Shown here piece by piece: positions 23,253 through 33,900 of a DNA stretch of 64,000 bases. Source of the stretch: Lonicera japonica. Its lineage: Eukaryota; Streptophyta; Magnoliopsida; Dipsacales; Caprifoliaceae. The stretch spans positions 210,357 to 274,356 of the forward strand of contig JAKCWG010000807.1 in NCBI GenBank assembly GCA_021464415.1. The letters are read 5' to 3'. The position numbers and the translations under genes are program-made. Every line of letters starts with the position of its first letter. The stretch's first letter is position 1. The notes beneath the pieces are model-generated. The model did not search any database. It had not been told where the DNA came from and worked only from the letters and a program-made list of their open reading frames with translations.

Positions 23253-23571
23253 TTTCTGGCATGCGGATTTTTTTGTGCTTCAGGTGATGCAACCCAAAAA
23301 TTGCCCCTTTCCTTTTGGCCGGGCGACACGATACATCAACCTTTTCTTCCATCTACCCTCGGTGATAGATTACTCTCAGTGGCACACCACCCTCAGTGTG
23401 TAGGACTACACGAGGGGGGCTTGGCATTATGCTGATTCCAAAAGACTGTGGTGGAAAAAAGCGTTCTCGAAGCTTTCCCTTTTCTTAGAAGAAGAATAAA
23501 GACCTTAGTCTTGTGATATATCCTTTTGTGGTGCTAGAAGAGATTTTTATCATTTGGAGAAAGTGAGCTAG
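23253..23571. other. Spacer between polypurine tract and tandem repeats (copy B)
   Basis: Counterpart of 4692-5057. No gene or RNA seen. Confidence 0.45.
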
Positions 23572-24356
23572 ATTCCTTTCGTAGGGAATGCGCGAAGAAT
23601 TCTAATTTTTCGAAAAAAGGATTCCCATCATGGGGAATGTGTGGATAAAGATTATTCCCTTCTTGGGGAATGCGCGGTAAAGGTTATTTCCCTTCGTGGG
23701 GAAAGGGGATCGGAGAAAATTCCCATCGTGGGGAATGCGAAGAATTCCTATCTTTTCAGGAATTCGGAAAATTCCCTTCTTGGGGAACACATGGAGTCGT
23801 TATTTCCCTTCTTGGGGAAAGGGGTTTCGGAGAAATTCCCATCTTGGGGAATGCGAAGAATTCCTATCTTTTCAGGAATTCGAAAAAATTCCCTTCTTGG
23901 GGAACACGTGGAGTCGTTATTTCCCTTCTTGGGGAAAGGGGTTTCGGAGAAATTCCCATCTTGGGGAATGCGAAGAATTCCTATCTTTTCAGGAATTCGA
24001 AAAAATTCCCTTCTTGGGGAACACGTGGAGTCGTTATTTCCCTTCTTGGGGAAAGGGTTTCGGAGAAATTCCCATCTTGGGGAATGCGAAGAATTCCTAT
24101 CTTTTCAGGAATTCGAAAAAAAAAATTCCCTTCTTGGGGAACACGTGGAGTCGTTATTTCCCTTCTTGGGGAAAAGGGGTTTCGGAGAAATTCCCATCTT
24201 GGGGAATGCGAAGAATTCCTATCTTTTCAGGAATTCGAAAAAAATTCCCTTCTTGGGGAACACGTGGAGTCGTTATTTCCCTTCTTGGGGAAAGGGGTTT
24301 CGGAGAAATTCCCATCTTGGGGAATGCGAAGAATTCCTATCGAAAAAATTCCCTTC
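23572..24356. repeat. Tandem repeat array of ~117-120-bp dyad-rich units (copy B)
   Basis: About six tandem units, each with CACGTGGAGTCG, a GTTATTTCCCTTCTTGGGG block and AGGAATTCG. The CACGTG core recurs near 23904, 24022, 24142 and 24261, giving spacings of 118-120 bp that vary with short A-runs. Units are made of TTCCC...GGGGAA dyads as in copy A, but the amplified variant differs. All three forward frames stay open across much of the array, a by-product of composition and unit length. Confidence 0.85.
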
Positions 24357-25172
24357 GACTGTCTTGTTGCCATGATTCTGTTACTCAGACACTGTTTTGT
24401 TGATTTTTCCAAAAATGATATGTTAGGGAGAACTGCTTGCAAGTGGGAGTGGTTTTGTTTTTCATTCCTTCCTACCCTCGGTTTTGACCTTTATTGGGAA
24501 TCGGACTTCTGAATCAACTTTTTTTGTAGCAACTTTCGGACCGCTGTGCATGGATTTTTGGGATTTGGCATCTCTCTACCCTCAGTTTTCTTCTCTTTGG
24601 TCTTGGGGATGGAAATTCGTCTGGGATTCTCAATAGCCTTCAAGCTACCCTCTGATTTTTTTTTTTTTTTTTTTCACAGGGAAGATGCTGGTCCTGTATC
24701 GTTTTCTGTTTTTCGATACCCTTATTGCTCCCTCTTTTGATTATCCGGCCTTATATTTTTTGGGCTTTCGGATTTTCCTTGCTTTTTCTTTCGCGGATTT
24801 TTCCAAAACAGGAGCCTTACTCACCTAAGATGTAGCCCTCCGCCTTTTGGCATAGCTGTCACTCTTAGTGTGGCTCTCCCTGTCGATTTTCGTCATTTCT
24901 GTTTATCTCACTTTTCCCTCTCTTGGACCAACGGGATTTTCCCTTTTCTACTATTTCAATTTTTTCTGGTACCCGATTCTTCTTTTACACCTTCCCTGTT
25001 TATTTAATCAGATTCGAGCCTTCCGGACAATGGATCCATCCTATTGAATTTCGGTTCCTCCACAGACTTTAGAGTGTCAAACTTCGGGCATTGATTAGTC
25101 ATCTCGTGCGTGTGTGTGAGTCTTGGTCCTCTTGTGTCTTGGGAAGAGTTGATTCAGAGTCTACCCCCACCC

Positions 25173-25175
<3 letters not shown>
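24357..25175. other. Pyrimidine-rich non-coding block upstream of PMD gene (copy B)
   Basis: Alignable with 6936-7742, starting from a shared ACTGTCTT...CTCAGACACTG. No conserved reading frame. It ends in C-runs and a T37 tract. Confidence 0.45.
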
Positions 25176-25213
<38 letters not shown>

Positions 25214-25395
25214 GTCAAACTGGTCAAAAATGAGGGTAGCCGCACGGGGTAGCCGCAGGGCGTGCGGTTGGGGGTAGCCGCACAAGGTAGCCGCAGGGTT
25301 TGACCCCCCAGCCGTACGGCTGGCAGCCAACCGCACGGTTGGGGGCTAGCCGTACGGTTGGCTAGCCTGCGGCTGGACCGTATGATCTATAAATA
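25176..25395 (+). promoter_or_regulatory. PMD gene promoter, copy B
   Basis: T37 tract (25176-25212), two GGTCAAA elements, GCCGCA-type half-sites, then CAGCCGTACGGCTGG, AACCGCACGGTTGGG and AGCCGTACGGTTGG (about 25309-25361), then TATAAATA at 25388-25395. The ATG lies 111 bp beyond the box. Poly(dT) tracts commonly exclude nucleosomes; here the tract has grown from T10 (copy A) to T37. Confidence 0.65.
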
Positions 25396-25505
25396 GTGGC
25401 CTGTTCAAAGCATTTTCGTCACTTCTTCTTGCGATCTCTCTCTCTAGCATATAAATATCTGATTTTTCAAAAACATTTAGTGGGTATTTGAGACGAGTGT
25501 GAGCG

Positions 25506-28500
25506 ATGGCATTTGCGAGATTACTTTCGATCTTCGTGTACATGATGATGGGAGGCCCACCAGAGGGAGGGGAGGTGCCGGAGCTACTCCCGGGGGACGA
25601 GGTGGAGTCGATCACCGCGATGATGGATGGGCGCCTGATCTGCGCGCCACATCATGACGACTGGGAGGGTGTGGCCTGGGAGGGGCCACTGGGGGCAGAC
25701 GGATCGCTTCAGCGGGCGATGTACCGGGACGTACCCTTGATCTCGCCGGGAGAGGGGCGAGAGTGGCTGTTGATGGAGCCTGCGGCACACGAGATCCGCC
25801 GCCGGACTAGGGTATGCTCTAATTATTGTATTGAATTATGTGATTTTTTTTGAAAAAGATGCAAATGAAGAGATATGCATGAAATGTGATAAATTTAATA
25901 ATTACTTGCCATAATAGATATATACTCAACATTATTTATTTTTGAAAAAAGTTTGTTAGTGAGCTTTGTAAAAATTGGTGATGTAACAGAGGATCGGACG
26001 TTGCCGTGGCATCACGCGTGCTGCGCCTGAGCTTCGAGATCAGCTTCCGCCGCTGGTGAGAGCATACTTGAGTGCGACCCCATTCGGACGATTTATCGAG
26101 GTGCTGCCAGGCGGAGAGTTTCAGCGGTCAGTGAGCCTTCCGACGGTGTTAGGGGAGAGATGGTGGGACACGACGCACACATTCCATTGGAGTTGGGGGG
26201 AGATGACGTTGACACCGGAGGATGTGTTCGTGCTGACAGGGCTGCCTTTCGGGGGGGAGGCTCTGGTGCCTAACCCCCGCGTACGCATTACTCTAGATGG
26301 TATGGGAGCGGCACTAGGATGGAGGCCTAGCAGGATTGTGGCAGATGGGATACCCCACACGGCGATGGTGCAGCATATCGAGGCCGAGAGTGGGAGGTTT
26401 GGCGATGGTCCGATGACACGCCAGGAGGTGCGGCAGCTATCCCGATGCTTTCTGCTGCTCGTGCTGCATGATTTCTTCTATGCGCGGGGCGGCGACAACC
26501 TACGGTTATGGTGGCTGCCTTATCTGCGGTTCTTCGACCAGTTGTACACTTTTGCCTGGGGAGGGTACGTATTGGCGGTGCTGTATGAGTCGATGGACCT
26601 AGTGTGCCGTCACATGGAGCTGAACCATCGTGGACTGGTCACGCTTTGGGAGGTAAGTAATAATTTAAACCCTCACTGTATTTTGGAAAAAAAAACTCGT
26701 GATTTAAAAGAATGCCGGTTCTATAATTTTAACGAGTATGATGATTTGTGACAGATGTGGTTTATTGCGCATACCCACCAGGGTATTGGTCAGATCCATC
26801 TGCACCCGACTTTCGCAGATGAGTTCCCGCTTTTCCGACGATACTACAGCGGGAACATAGTTGGGGTGTATCGATATCTGACCCCGGACGTCAGTGCAGG
26901 CGACGTTTCTGGGCTACAGCTTGACCAGGTATGAAATTAAATTATTTGAAAATTAAATTATTTCTGAAAAAGAACAGTTAAGTTATTCCTGGTGTATGTG
27001 TGACGTGGCAGGTTCAGTGGAGCCCATGGCCGGCATACGTGACGCAGCAGTGGGGGTATGCGGATGCGTTGGCTGCGGCACGTTCGAGGCGTTTATTCGT
27101 GCATGAGTATGGCGCGGCGTTCTACCTGGGGGAGCGCGTGGTGCGGCAGCATACTCCTGGGTTGGGATTCCGGGTTCCGGCATGGCCCCCAGTGGCGATG
27201 AGGCGGCCGGTCATGCTGACTGCGGAGGAGAGGGCTCTGTTCCTGGGAGGCGTACCGATGGAGGGTCTGTTGGTGGAGGGGGAGTACGGGACGTTTGCGC
27301 ACCGGTACCTGATGAGGGAGATGAAGGGGGTGCGAGGCAGGGTGATATATGCGAGGTATGCGGCCCTCGGGGGAGACCCGATGTATATCCGGGGACAGTT
27401 GTACATCTCGCAGCGGGTCCCACAGCAGCCCGCACCAGCGCCGAACCGGAGGGCCAAGGGGATTGCAGATTCGGATGACGAGGATCCGCATGGCGAGAGG
27501 GACGTGGAGCCGCCGCAGGTGGAGGAGGAAGATGACGAGGGTTCGGAGGAGGTTCCGTTGGGAGGAGGCAACGGTGGGGCGCCCCCAGTAGGGCCCGGCG
27601 GGGGAGTAGGGGAGGAGCTGACTGCCACGGTTTCGCCTGGACGAGGTAGGGCGACCAGGGGTGGGAGGAGTCCGGTCGGAGGGCGGAGTCCCGTGTCTAG
27701 GCCACCTATCTCACCGGCCATGGGGAGGACACCGCAGTTGTCGTCGGAGGATATACGGCAGATGCTGGAGTCGGCGCAGACACCCGGGGGGCGTGGGTCG
27801 ATGTCGGGATCATCACCCGTGTATGGGGCGGGCGACATGGATTGGGTTCATCATGTGTCATTCTCGCCGTTGCTGCGCACGCCTGTCGGGTCGCCAGGTG
27901 CCGGGTCGGTGGGATTGAGGCCGTACTCTCTGTCGACCCCATCATCAGGTGCGGCCCGTGGGATCGTCTTCCGGGAGCTAGGAGAGAGGGAGGCGCAGTT
28001 AGGGGCGGAAGCAGGCATAGGCCAGACTCCGGTGGGTGAAGGTGGCGACAAAGGGAAAGGGAAGGCGGTGGCGCCCGAGTCGGAGATGGGAGAGGACACC
28101 GGGGAGGACATACCCCCGGTAGGCGGCGCTGGCGGAGCTGGTCCATCACAGGCTCCGGAGGGTGGGGCGTTGGCGTCGTACTCGATCCCGGAGTACCCTC
28201 GGGATATCCCTTACTTGGATTTCGGCCTACCCAAGCAATACCGGATCCCTGACATACCTGAGGGCGATGAGCGGATGGGGGTCTTAGCACACGTCTCGGG
28301 CGAGGAGGTAAGGTTTCTTTTAAACAGTTAAGCATATGTGTTGATTTATGAATGTTACTGATTGGTAATTTGGTTATGGCAGAGGGGCTCGTTCCTACTT
28401 CGCGAGGTGGCTGAGTTACTGAGGAGCTATTTCAACATGTACGGACTGCTGACGTTTGCGGCTCCTTTCCCGGTGGAGTACATGGGGCGGTACAGCAGAC

Positions 28501-28721
28501 GCTTGGCGGGCGATACGACTGCTACCTACCATCCGTCACGTTCGCGGTCCCGATCGGCGGTTCCTTCTCAGTCGGTTCAGCAGTCGAGGCGCACTTCCCG
28601 GCTTGCTCCTTCTCACCAGGGCGCAGGTCGCACGGTTTCAGAGAGTCCAGCGGAGGGTGCTGGAGAGACAGAAGCGAAGCGCCCGCGGACGATGGATCCT
28701 CCCCCTTCTCCTCAGCGTTGA
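25506..28721 (+). CDS. Plant mobile domain (PMD, MAIN/MAIL1-like) protein, copy B (intact, 925 aa)
   Basis: Five exons join in frame: 25506-25811, 25990-26652, 26755-26928, 27012-28307 and 28383-28721. All four introns (178, 102, 83, 75 bp) are GT..AG and phase 0. Exons 2-3 (residues 103-381) hold the PMD fold with GEMTLTPEDVFVLTGLPFG near residues 172-190, LGWRPSRI, and the RHMELNHRGLVTLWE segment. Exon 4 ends in a long low-complexity acidic and Gly/Arg/Ser/Pro-rich tail with GRGRATRGGRSP. Exon 5 ends in the basic AKRPRT, a possible nuclear signal. Cellular PMD proteins act in the nucleus with a PP7-type phosphatase in silencing; whether this passenger copy does so is unknown. The gene is antisense to its host element, which would protect its introns from removal in the genomic RNA. 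Confidence 0.85.
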
Positions 28722-29200
28722 TGGTTCTGAAGGCTCGGCGTTTTGTGTTTTCTTGAGAGAAACATTTTAAATTAAGTAGTTAACTTAGGTGTATTTTATT
28801 TTTAGAAAAAACTTATTCTAATTTAGTGGTTAATTTAAATATGTTTTATTTGTTAAGAAAAATGTTGGTTTATCGATGTGTTCGGTTTTAATTTATGAAT
28901 AAAATATTTATGTTTATTTTGAAAATATGTTTGTGTGTGATGTGATGTAAATGTTATTTGTGAGTGCAATTGAAAAGTAATTATGTGGTGGCGAAATTAT
29001 TACCTTTTTAATTATGCGTTGAAAGAATGCGATTAAGTGTAATCAAGTTAAATTGCGAAAAATGGTTAAGTACATATGTTGGCAAGTAATTATCAAATCT
29101 ATATGCATGCTATGATGGATCGTTCTTCCTGAACAAAGTCTGGCAATATTCGTATCATGATGTATTGTAAAGATGATTTGAAAAATGGAAGATTTTAACC
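28722..29200. other. AT-rich spacer between PMD and DUF7745-like genes (copy B)
   Basis: PMD 3' flank and AT-rich DNA, alignable with 11501-12045. No gene seen. Confidence 0.4.
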
Positions 29201-29335
29201 AAATGGGGAGAGCCAACCGCACGCCCCACCCGCATGGGATAGCCGTACGGTTGGGAGCCAGCCGCACGGTTGGCCAGCCAGCCGTACGGTTGGGGCCCAA
29301 CCGTGCGGTTGGCATGTGCAGTTATACTATAAATA
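29201..29335 (+). promoter_or_regulatory. DUF7745-like gene promoter, copy B
   Basis: TTAACC (a decayed TTGACC) comes before AACCGCACGCCCC, AGCCGTACGGTTGGG, AGCCGCACGGTTGG, AGCCGTACGGTTGGGG and AACCGTGCGGTTGG (29213-29315), then TATAAATA at 29328-29335. The ATG is 72 bp after the box. The 5' UTR holds CGAATTTGTCCTTTTTTCC, identical to the gag leader read on the other strand at 38021-38003. Confidence 0.7.
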
Positions 29336-29407
29336 GAGCGCGAATTTGTCCTTTTTTCCATCATCAAAGTTACTATTCACCCTATAGCTTCTTCTTTCTT
29401 TATTACC

Positions 29408-30643
29408 ATGTCTACCTTTCATACCCATGCTTCTTTCTCCCTTTTGTCTGATTTCGTGTCCATGGCTGAGGCCGACTGTGGTCTCAACTGGGGCGATCTG
29501 AGCCACCTTCATCGCTGGTGTTCTCATGATATCAATTTTTCTTTTTTGCTTGGTATTGCTGAGTTCTGGGATCCTGAGGACCACTGTTTCCGTATCGGTT
29601 TAGACGAGTTGTGTCCGACGATCGAGGAGTTCACACTACTGATGCGGCAGGATGTTTCATGGCCACTGGCTTCCTTACGAGATGCTAGGAGTCCTCGTGT
29701 TATGCTGGCGGAGTTTCTGGGTCTGCGGGAGAGTGAGTGCCGGCCTATGATAGTTGACGGGCGACTCCATCTGCGTCATTTGGCAGACTTTTTCCTTCAT
29801 CATGGCGACGACCCGGCTTATTATTCAGGTCGGACTTCTGCTTGTATGATTTTTGCTTTTTCTCAGATGCTCTTGGTTACCGATGATGCTATTCTGGTAG
29901 ACCCTCTGATTATCCGAGTTGTATCTGAGGCTAGACGCGGCCATTTGGTGACTCCCATCTTACTGGCGGAGACACTGAATGGTTTGGATGCCGTGGTTCA
30001 GTCTCGACTTAGTCATTTTCGAGGTAGCCCATATCTACTGTACATGTGGGTTACTGAGAGGTTTCGGTATCTGGAGACTCGGCTTCCCTGGGATTCTCGG
30101 CACTTCTTCCAGCGTCCTGATTACGCCCAGATTCATCGTCTGTCATCATATGATTGGGCTGTTCGTTTTTCTGAGTCCTCTTCTTCGATTCGTTGGGAGG
30201 TTCCATGGTGGCGTATGAGGACCATGATCATGAGTATGGGTGGGCAGAACTATCTTCGGTTTCGTGGTTTGAGAGAGACATCATTCTACATCCCCGGACG
30301 GCTGACGAGGCAGTTCGGTGTTCCCCTGAGTATACCCCTTCCGCTGAGAGACTTTTCTTCGATCGCTCTTCCTATTACCCCGAGACTAGAGACGACCCTA
30401 CGAGGTCTTTGGTCTACCCGCTTTGTGCGGCGATTTCATGGAGGAGAGGTTGGCATTACCCAGGTGACCCGTTCTGATATCGTGCTGCATATTTGGCGTC
30501 GAGTTCGGCAGACCATTGAGCATGAGCCTATGATGATGAGGTGGTTTCGGTTTGCAGATTCACCGGTGACTGATGAGACAGTGCTTGCTTCGTATCAGAC
30601 CATGGATCGAGAGAGGGTCTTATATTCTGCTGATGATGGTTAG
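29408..30643 (+). CDS. DUF7745-like passenger protein, copy B (intact, 411 aa)
   Basis: Single-exon gene, colinear with and clearly homologous to 12271-13503 (about nine residues in ten alike by eye). The signature FWDPEDHCFRIGLDELCPT plus IEEF begins near residue 53. Then come ESECRPMIVDGRL and a conserved C-terminal half with RPDYAQIHRLSSYDW and RETSFYIPGRLTRQFGVPL. The product appears soluble with no targeting signal. It lies downstream of the PMD gene in the same direction with its own promoter, and convergent with pol. No enzymatic residues are recognisable. A role in the element's life cycle or in host silencing is possible but unsupported. Confidence 0.7.
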   Translation: MSTFHTHASFSLLSDFVSMAEADCGLNWGDLSHLHRWCSHDINFSFLLGIAEFWDPEDHCFRIGLDELCPTIEEFTLLMRQDVSWPLASLRDARSPRVMLAEFLGLRESECRPMIVDGRLHLRHLADFFLHHGDDPAYYSGRTSACMIFAFSQMLLVTDDAILVDPLIIRVVSEARRGHLVTPILLAETLNGLDAVVQSRLSHFRGSPYLLYMWVTERFRYLETRLPWDSRHFFQRPDYAQIHRLSSYDWAVRFSESSSSIRWEVPWWRMRTMIMSMGGQNYLRFRGLRETSFYIPGRLTRQFGVPLSIPLPLRDFSSIALPITPRLETTLRGLWSTRFVRRFHGGEVGITQVTRSDIVLHIWRRVRQTIEHEPMMMRWFRFADSPVTDETVLASYQTMDRERVLYSADDG

Positions 30644-30863
30644 GTTAGGTGTGGTAGGCAGCTTCTTTATGAAAGCTTTCTGGTATTAGGTAGGTAAAAT
30701 ATATAGGGAAAGTATGTAAGAACTGATGTAGGTTATCTTGTACGAAAGAACTTTTTGATGTATGGAAAATCTCTTTCTGCCTTTCTTCTTGCGTCCAAAT
30801 GAATGAATATTATTGCAATGAATAGACCGGGCCTGATATTCAGGTTGCCTACGTTTCCCCGTT

Positions 30864-30908
<45 letters not shown>

Positions 30909-30945
30909 CGGGGCTCAGGTCTTCGTAGTTCATGGATACAAATTT
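30644..30945. other. 3' flank of DUF7745-like gene and T43 junction to pol (copy B)
   Basis: 3' UTR and then a T43 tract (30866-30908) followed by GGGGCTCAGG, ending at the pol stop. On the element strand this is an A-run about 35 bp beyond the pol stop. It is T10 in copy A, and in C it appears as C19-A13. Confidence 0.55.
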
Positions 30946-33900
30946 TTACTGATAGTATTTTTTCAATCGGTCGAGGTTGACTGGTAAGTTTAACTCTTGG
31001 CCATCAATGTCGGTAAGGAGAACGGCACCCCCGGATAGGATTTTAGTAACAATATAAGGGCCTGTCCACTTTGGCGAGAATTTTCCTCTTGGGTCTCGGG
31101 CTGGTTCACGAATTTCTTTGAGGACTAGGTCTCCAACTATGATGCTTCTGTCTCGGATTTTTCTATTAAAGGCTTTGGCAATACGTTTTTGATACCCTTG
31201 ATGTTGATATGAAGCCCTCAATCGGTTTTCATCAATCATTGCCAACTCTTCATACCGAGCCTTTACCCAATCACTCTCAGTAACTTGATTTTCCAGGATA
31301 ACCCGTAAAGAAGGTATTTCCATTTCCACTGGTAAAACCGCTTCCATGCCATATGTAAGTGAAAAAGGCGTTGATCCCGTAGAAACCCTCTCAGTAGTTC
31401 GATATCCCCAAAGTGCGTACGGGAGCTTTTCGGGCCAATCTCTACCGGATTTAACCATTTTGCTAATGATATTCTTCAAATTCTTATTAGCAGCCTCCAC
31501 GGCCCCATTAGTTTGTGGGCGGTATGGTGAGGATTTGTGGCGTCTGATTCCGTATTCTTCCATGATTTTGTTGGCTTCACCCTCAAAATGCGTACCATTA
31601 TCGGATATTATCTCATGCGGTACCCCGTATCGGCATATGATGTTGTGTCGGATGAATCGTGCCACTTTTCGGGCATTCAAATCCTTGTAAGACTCGGCCT
31701 CAACCCATTTGGTGAAATAGTCGATAGCTACTAGGATGTATTCATGCCCATTACTTCCTTTTGGCGAGATCTTACCGATTATGTCAATACCCCAGATGGA
31801 AAACGGCCAAGGAGATGTCATAGGGTATAATTCTTTTGGAGGGAGCCTCTGTGCCTTGGCGTATATTTGACATTGGTGACACCCTTTGACGTATTCAAAA
31901 CAATCTTTTTGCATCGTTAACCAGTAATACCCTTGACGAACTATCTTTCGTGCCAATGTATGACCGCTCATATGTGGGCCACACTCTCCACTGTGGATTT
32001 GTTCCATCATTGCTCGGGATTTTTCTTCATCGAGGCATTGAAGGTGTATACCGTCATCATTTCTTCGGTATAGTTTTCCGGCACAAATGATAAACCGGGA
32101 TGCTAGGCGGCGAAGCGTGACCCGAGTGGTTTTGTCAGCATGTGATGGGTATTCATTATGCTTGAGTAATTGCCAGATATCGTAGTACCAAACCTTCTGA
32201 TCGATCTCATTTCCACGTTCAACATCGAGTGATAGGCAAAATACCGGATTTATTCGCCTTTGAATCTGAATCTGAATTTCTTCTTTCTCCCCCGGAATTT
32301 CAATCATCGAGGCCAGAGTAGCTAAGGCATCAGCAAAATTGTTCTGTGTTCTCGGGATGTAGAAGAATTCAATGCAGTCAAATTTCTCAGAAGTTTCTTC
32401 GAGTTGGGTTAAGAAGGGCACAAGTTTTTCCTCTTTGATCTTCCATTTTTTCAAGATCTGATGAATAATGAGAGCGGAATCCCCAAACACCTGAATTTTA
32501 CGAACCCCTTTCTGCAAAGCAATTTCTAACCCGACAATACAAGCTTCGTATTCGGCGATATTGTTGGTACAGGGAAATTCTAATCGAAAAGACATAGGTG
32601 CATGTGTCTGGTCTGGCGAAATTAACAGGATCCCAATTCCATTCCCATTCCGATTACAAGCCCCATCAAAATACATTTTCCATTCATCGTCTTTGGTAAT
32701 CTCCATGATACTTTCATCGGGAAATTCGAAATCCTGTAGCTCGGCATCAATGATTGGATTGCCTGCTAAGTGATCTGCTATGACTTGCCCTTTGACGGCC
32801 TTTTGAGTGACATAAGAAATGTCGAATTCTGAAAGCAGGAACATCCATTTAGCCATTCGATTAGTCAACATCGGCTTTTCGAACAAGTACCGCAAGGGAT
32901 CTAGACGAGAGATCAAGATCACGGAAAATACCAACATATAATGTCGCAACTTCTGGGTAGCCCAAACTAACGCAGCGCATGATTTCTCTAAAGCTGTATA
33001 ATTTTGTTCTCCCGGAGAAAGCTTTTTACTGAGGTAATATATTGCCTGCTCAGTTCTTGTTTTCAACAAATGCTGTGCCAACATTGCTCCAACTGAGGAG
33101 TCATTGACCGACATGTATAGTATCAATGGAATGCCTACTTGGGGAGGTGCTAAGACTGGCGGATTAGATAAATATTGCTTGATCTTATCGAACGCTTCCT
33201 GGCATTGCTCATTCCACTGCCCATCTGAACTTTTTTGGAGTAGCTTAAAAATTGGTTCACATGTTCGAGTCAATTGTGAAATAAATCTGCTGATGAATTG
33301 TAACCTCCCGAGGAAACCCCGAATTTCCCTTTCAGTTTTAGGGATTGGCATTTCTTGAATAGCCTTAACCTTTGCCGGATCAACCTCGATTCCCTTTCTG
33401 CTGACTATATACCCCAGCATCTTGCCTTTGGTGACCCCGAATACACATTTTTGAGGATTCAAACGCATCTGGAATTGCATAAGCCGTTCAAAGAAGATAC
33501 GAAGAGTTTCCACATGACTTGCCCGGTCTAATGATTTGATGATCATGTCGTCGACATACACTTCTACTTCCTTATGAATCAGATCATGAAATAGAGTAGT
33601 TGCGGCTCTCTGATATGTGGCCCCGGCATTTTTCAACCCAAATGGCATGACGGTGTAACAATAAGTACCCCATGGTGTGATAAAGGCCGTCTTTTCCTGA
33701 TGATCAGGATGCATTTTGATTTGATTATACCCGGCGAACCCATCGACGAATGATTTTAAAGCATGATTTGCAGTGTTGTCGACAATGAGATCAATGTTTG
33801 GCAGTGGAAAATCATCTTTTGGACATGCAGCATTTAAATTGCGATAATCAACACAAACCCGTACTTTGCCATTGGCTTTTGGTACCGGTACTATATTGGC

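Noticed and set aside
23641..24512. Three overlapping forward frames of 235-280 codons in the copy B repeats
   Set aside because: Same repeat artefact: the three frames are translations of one repeat unit.
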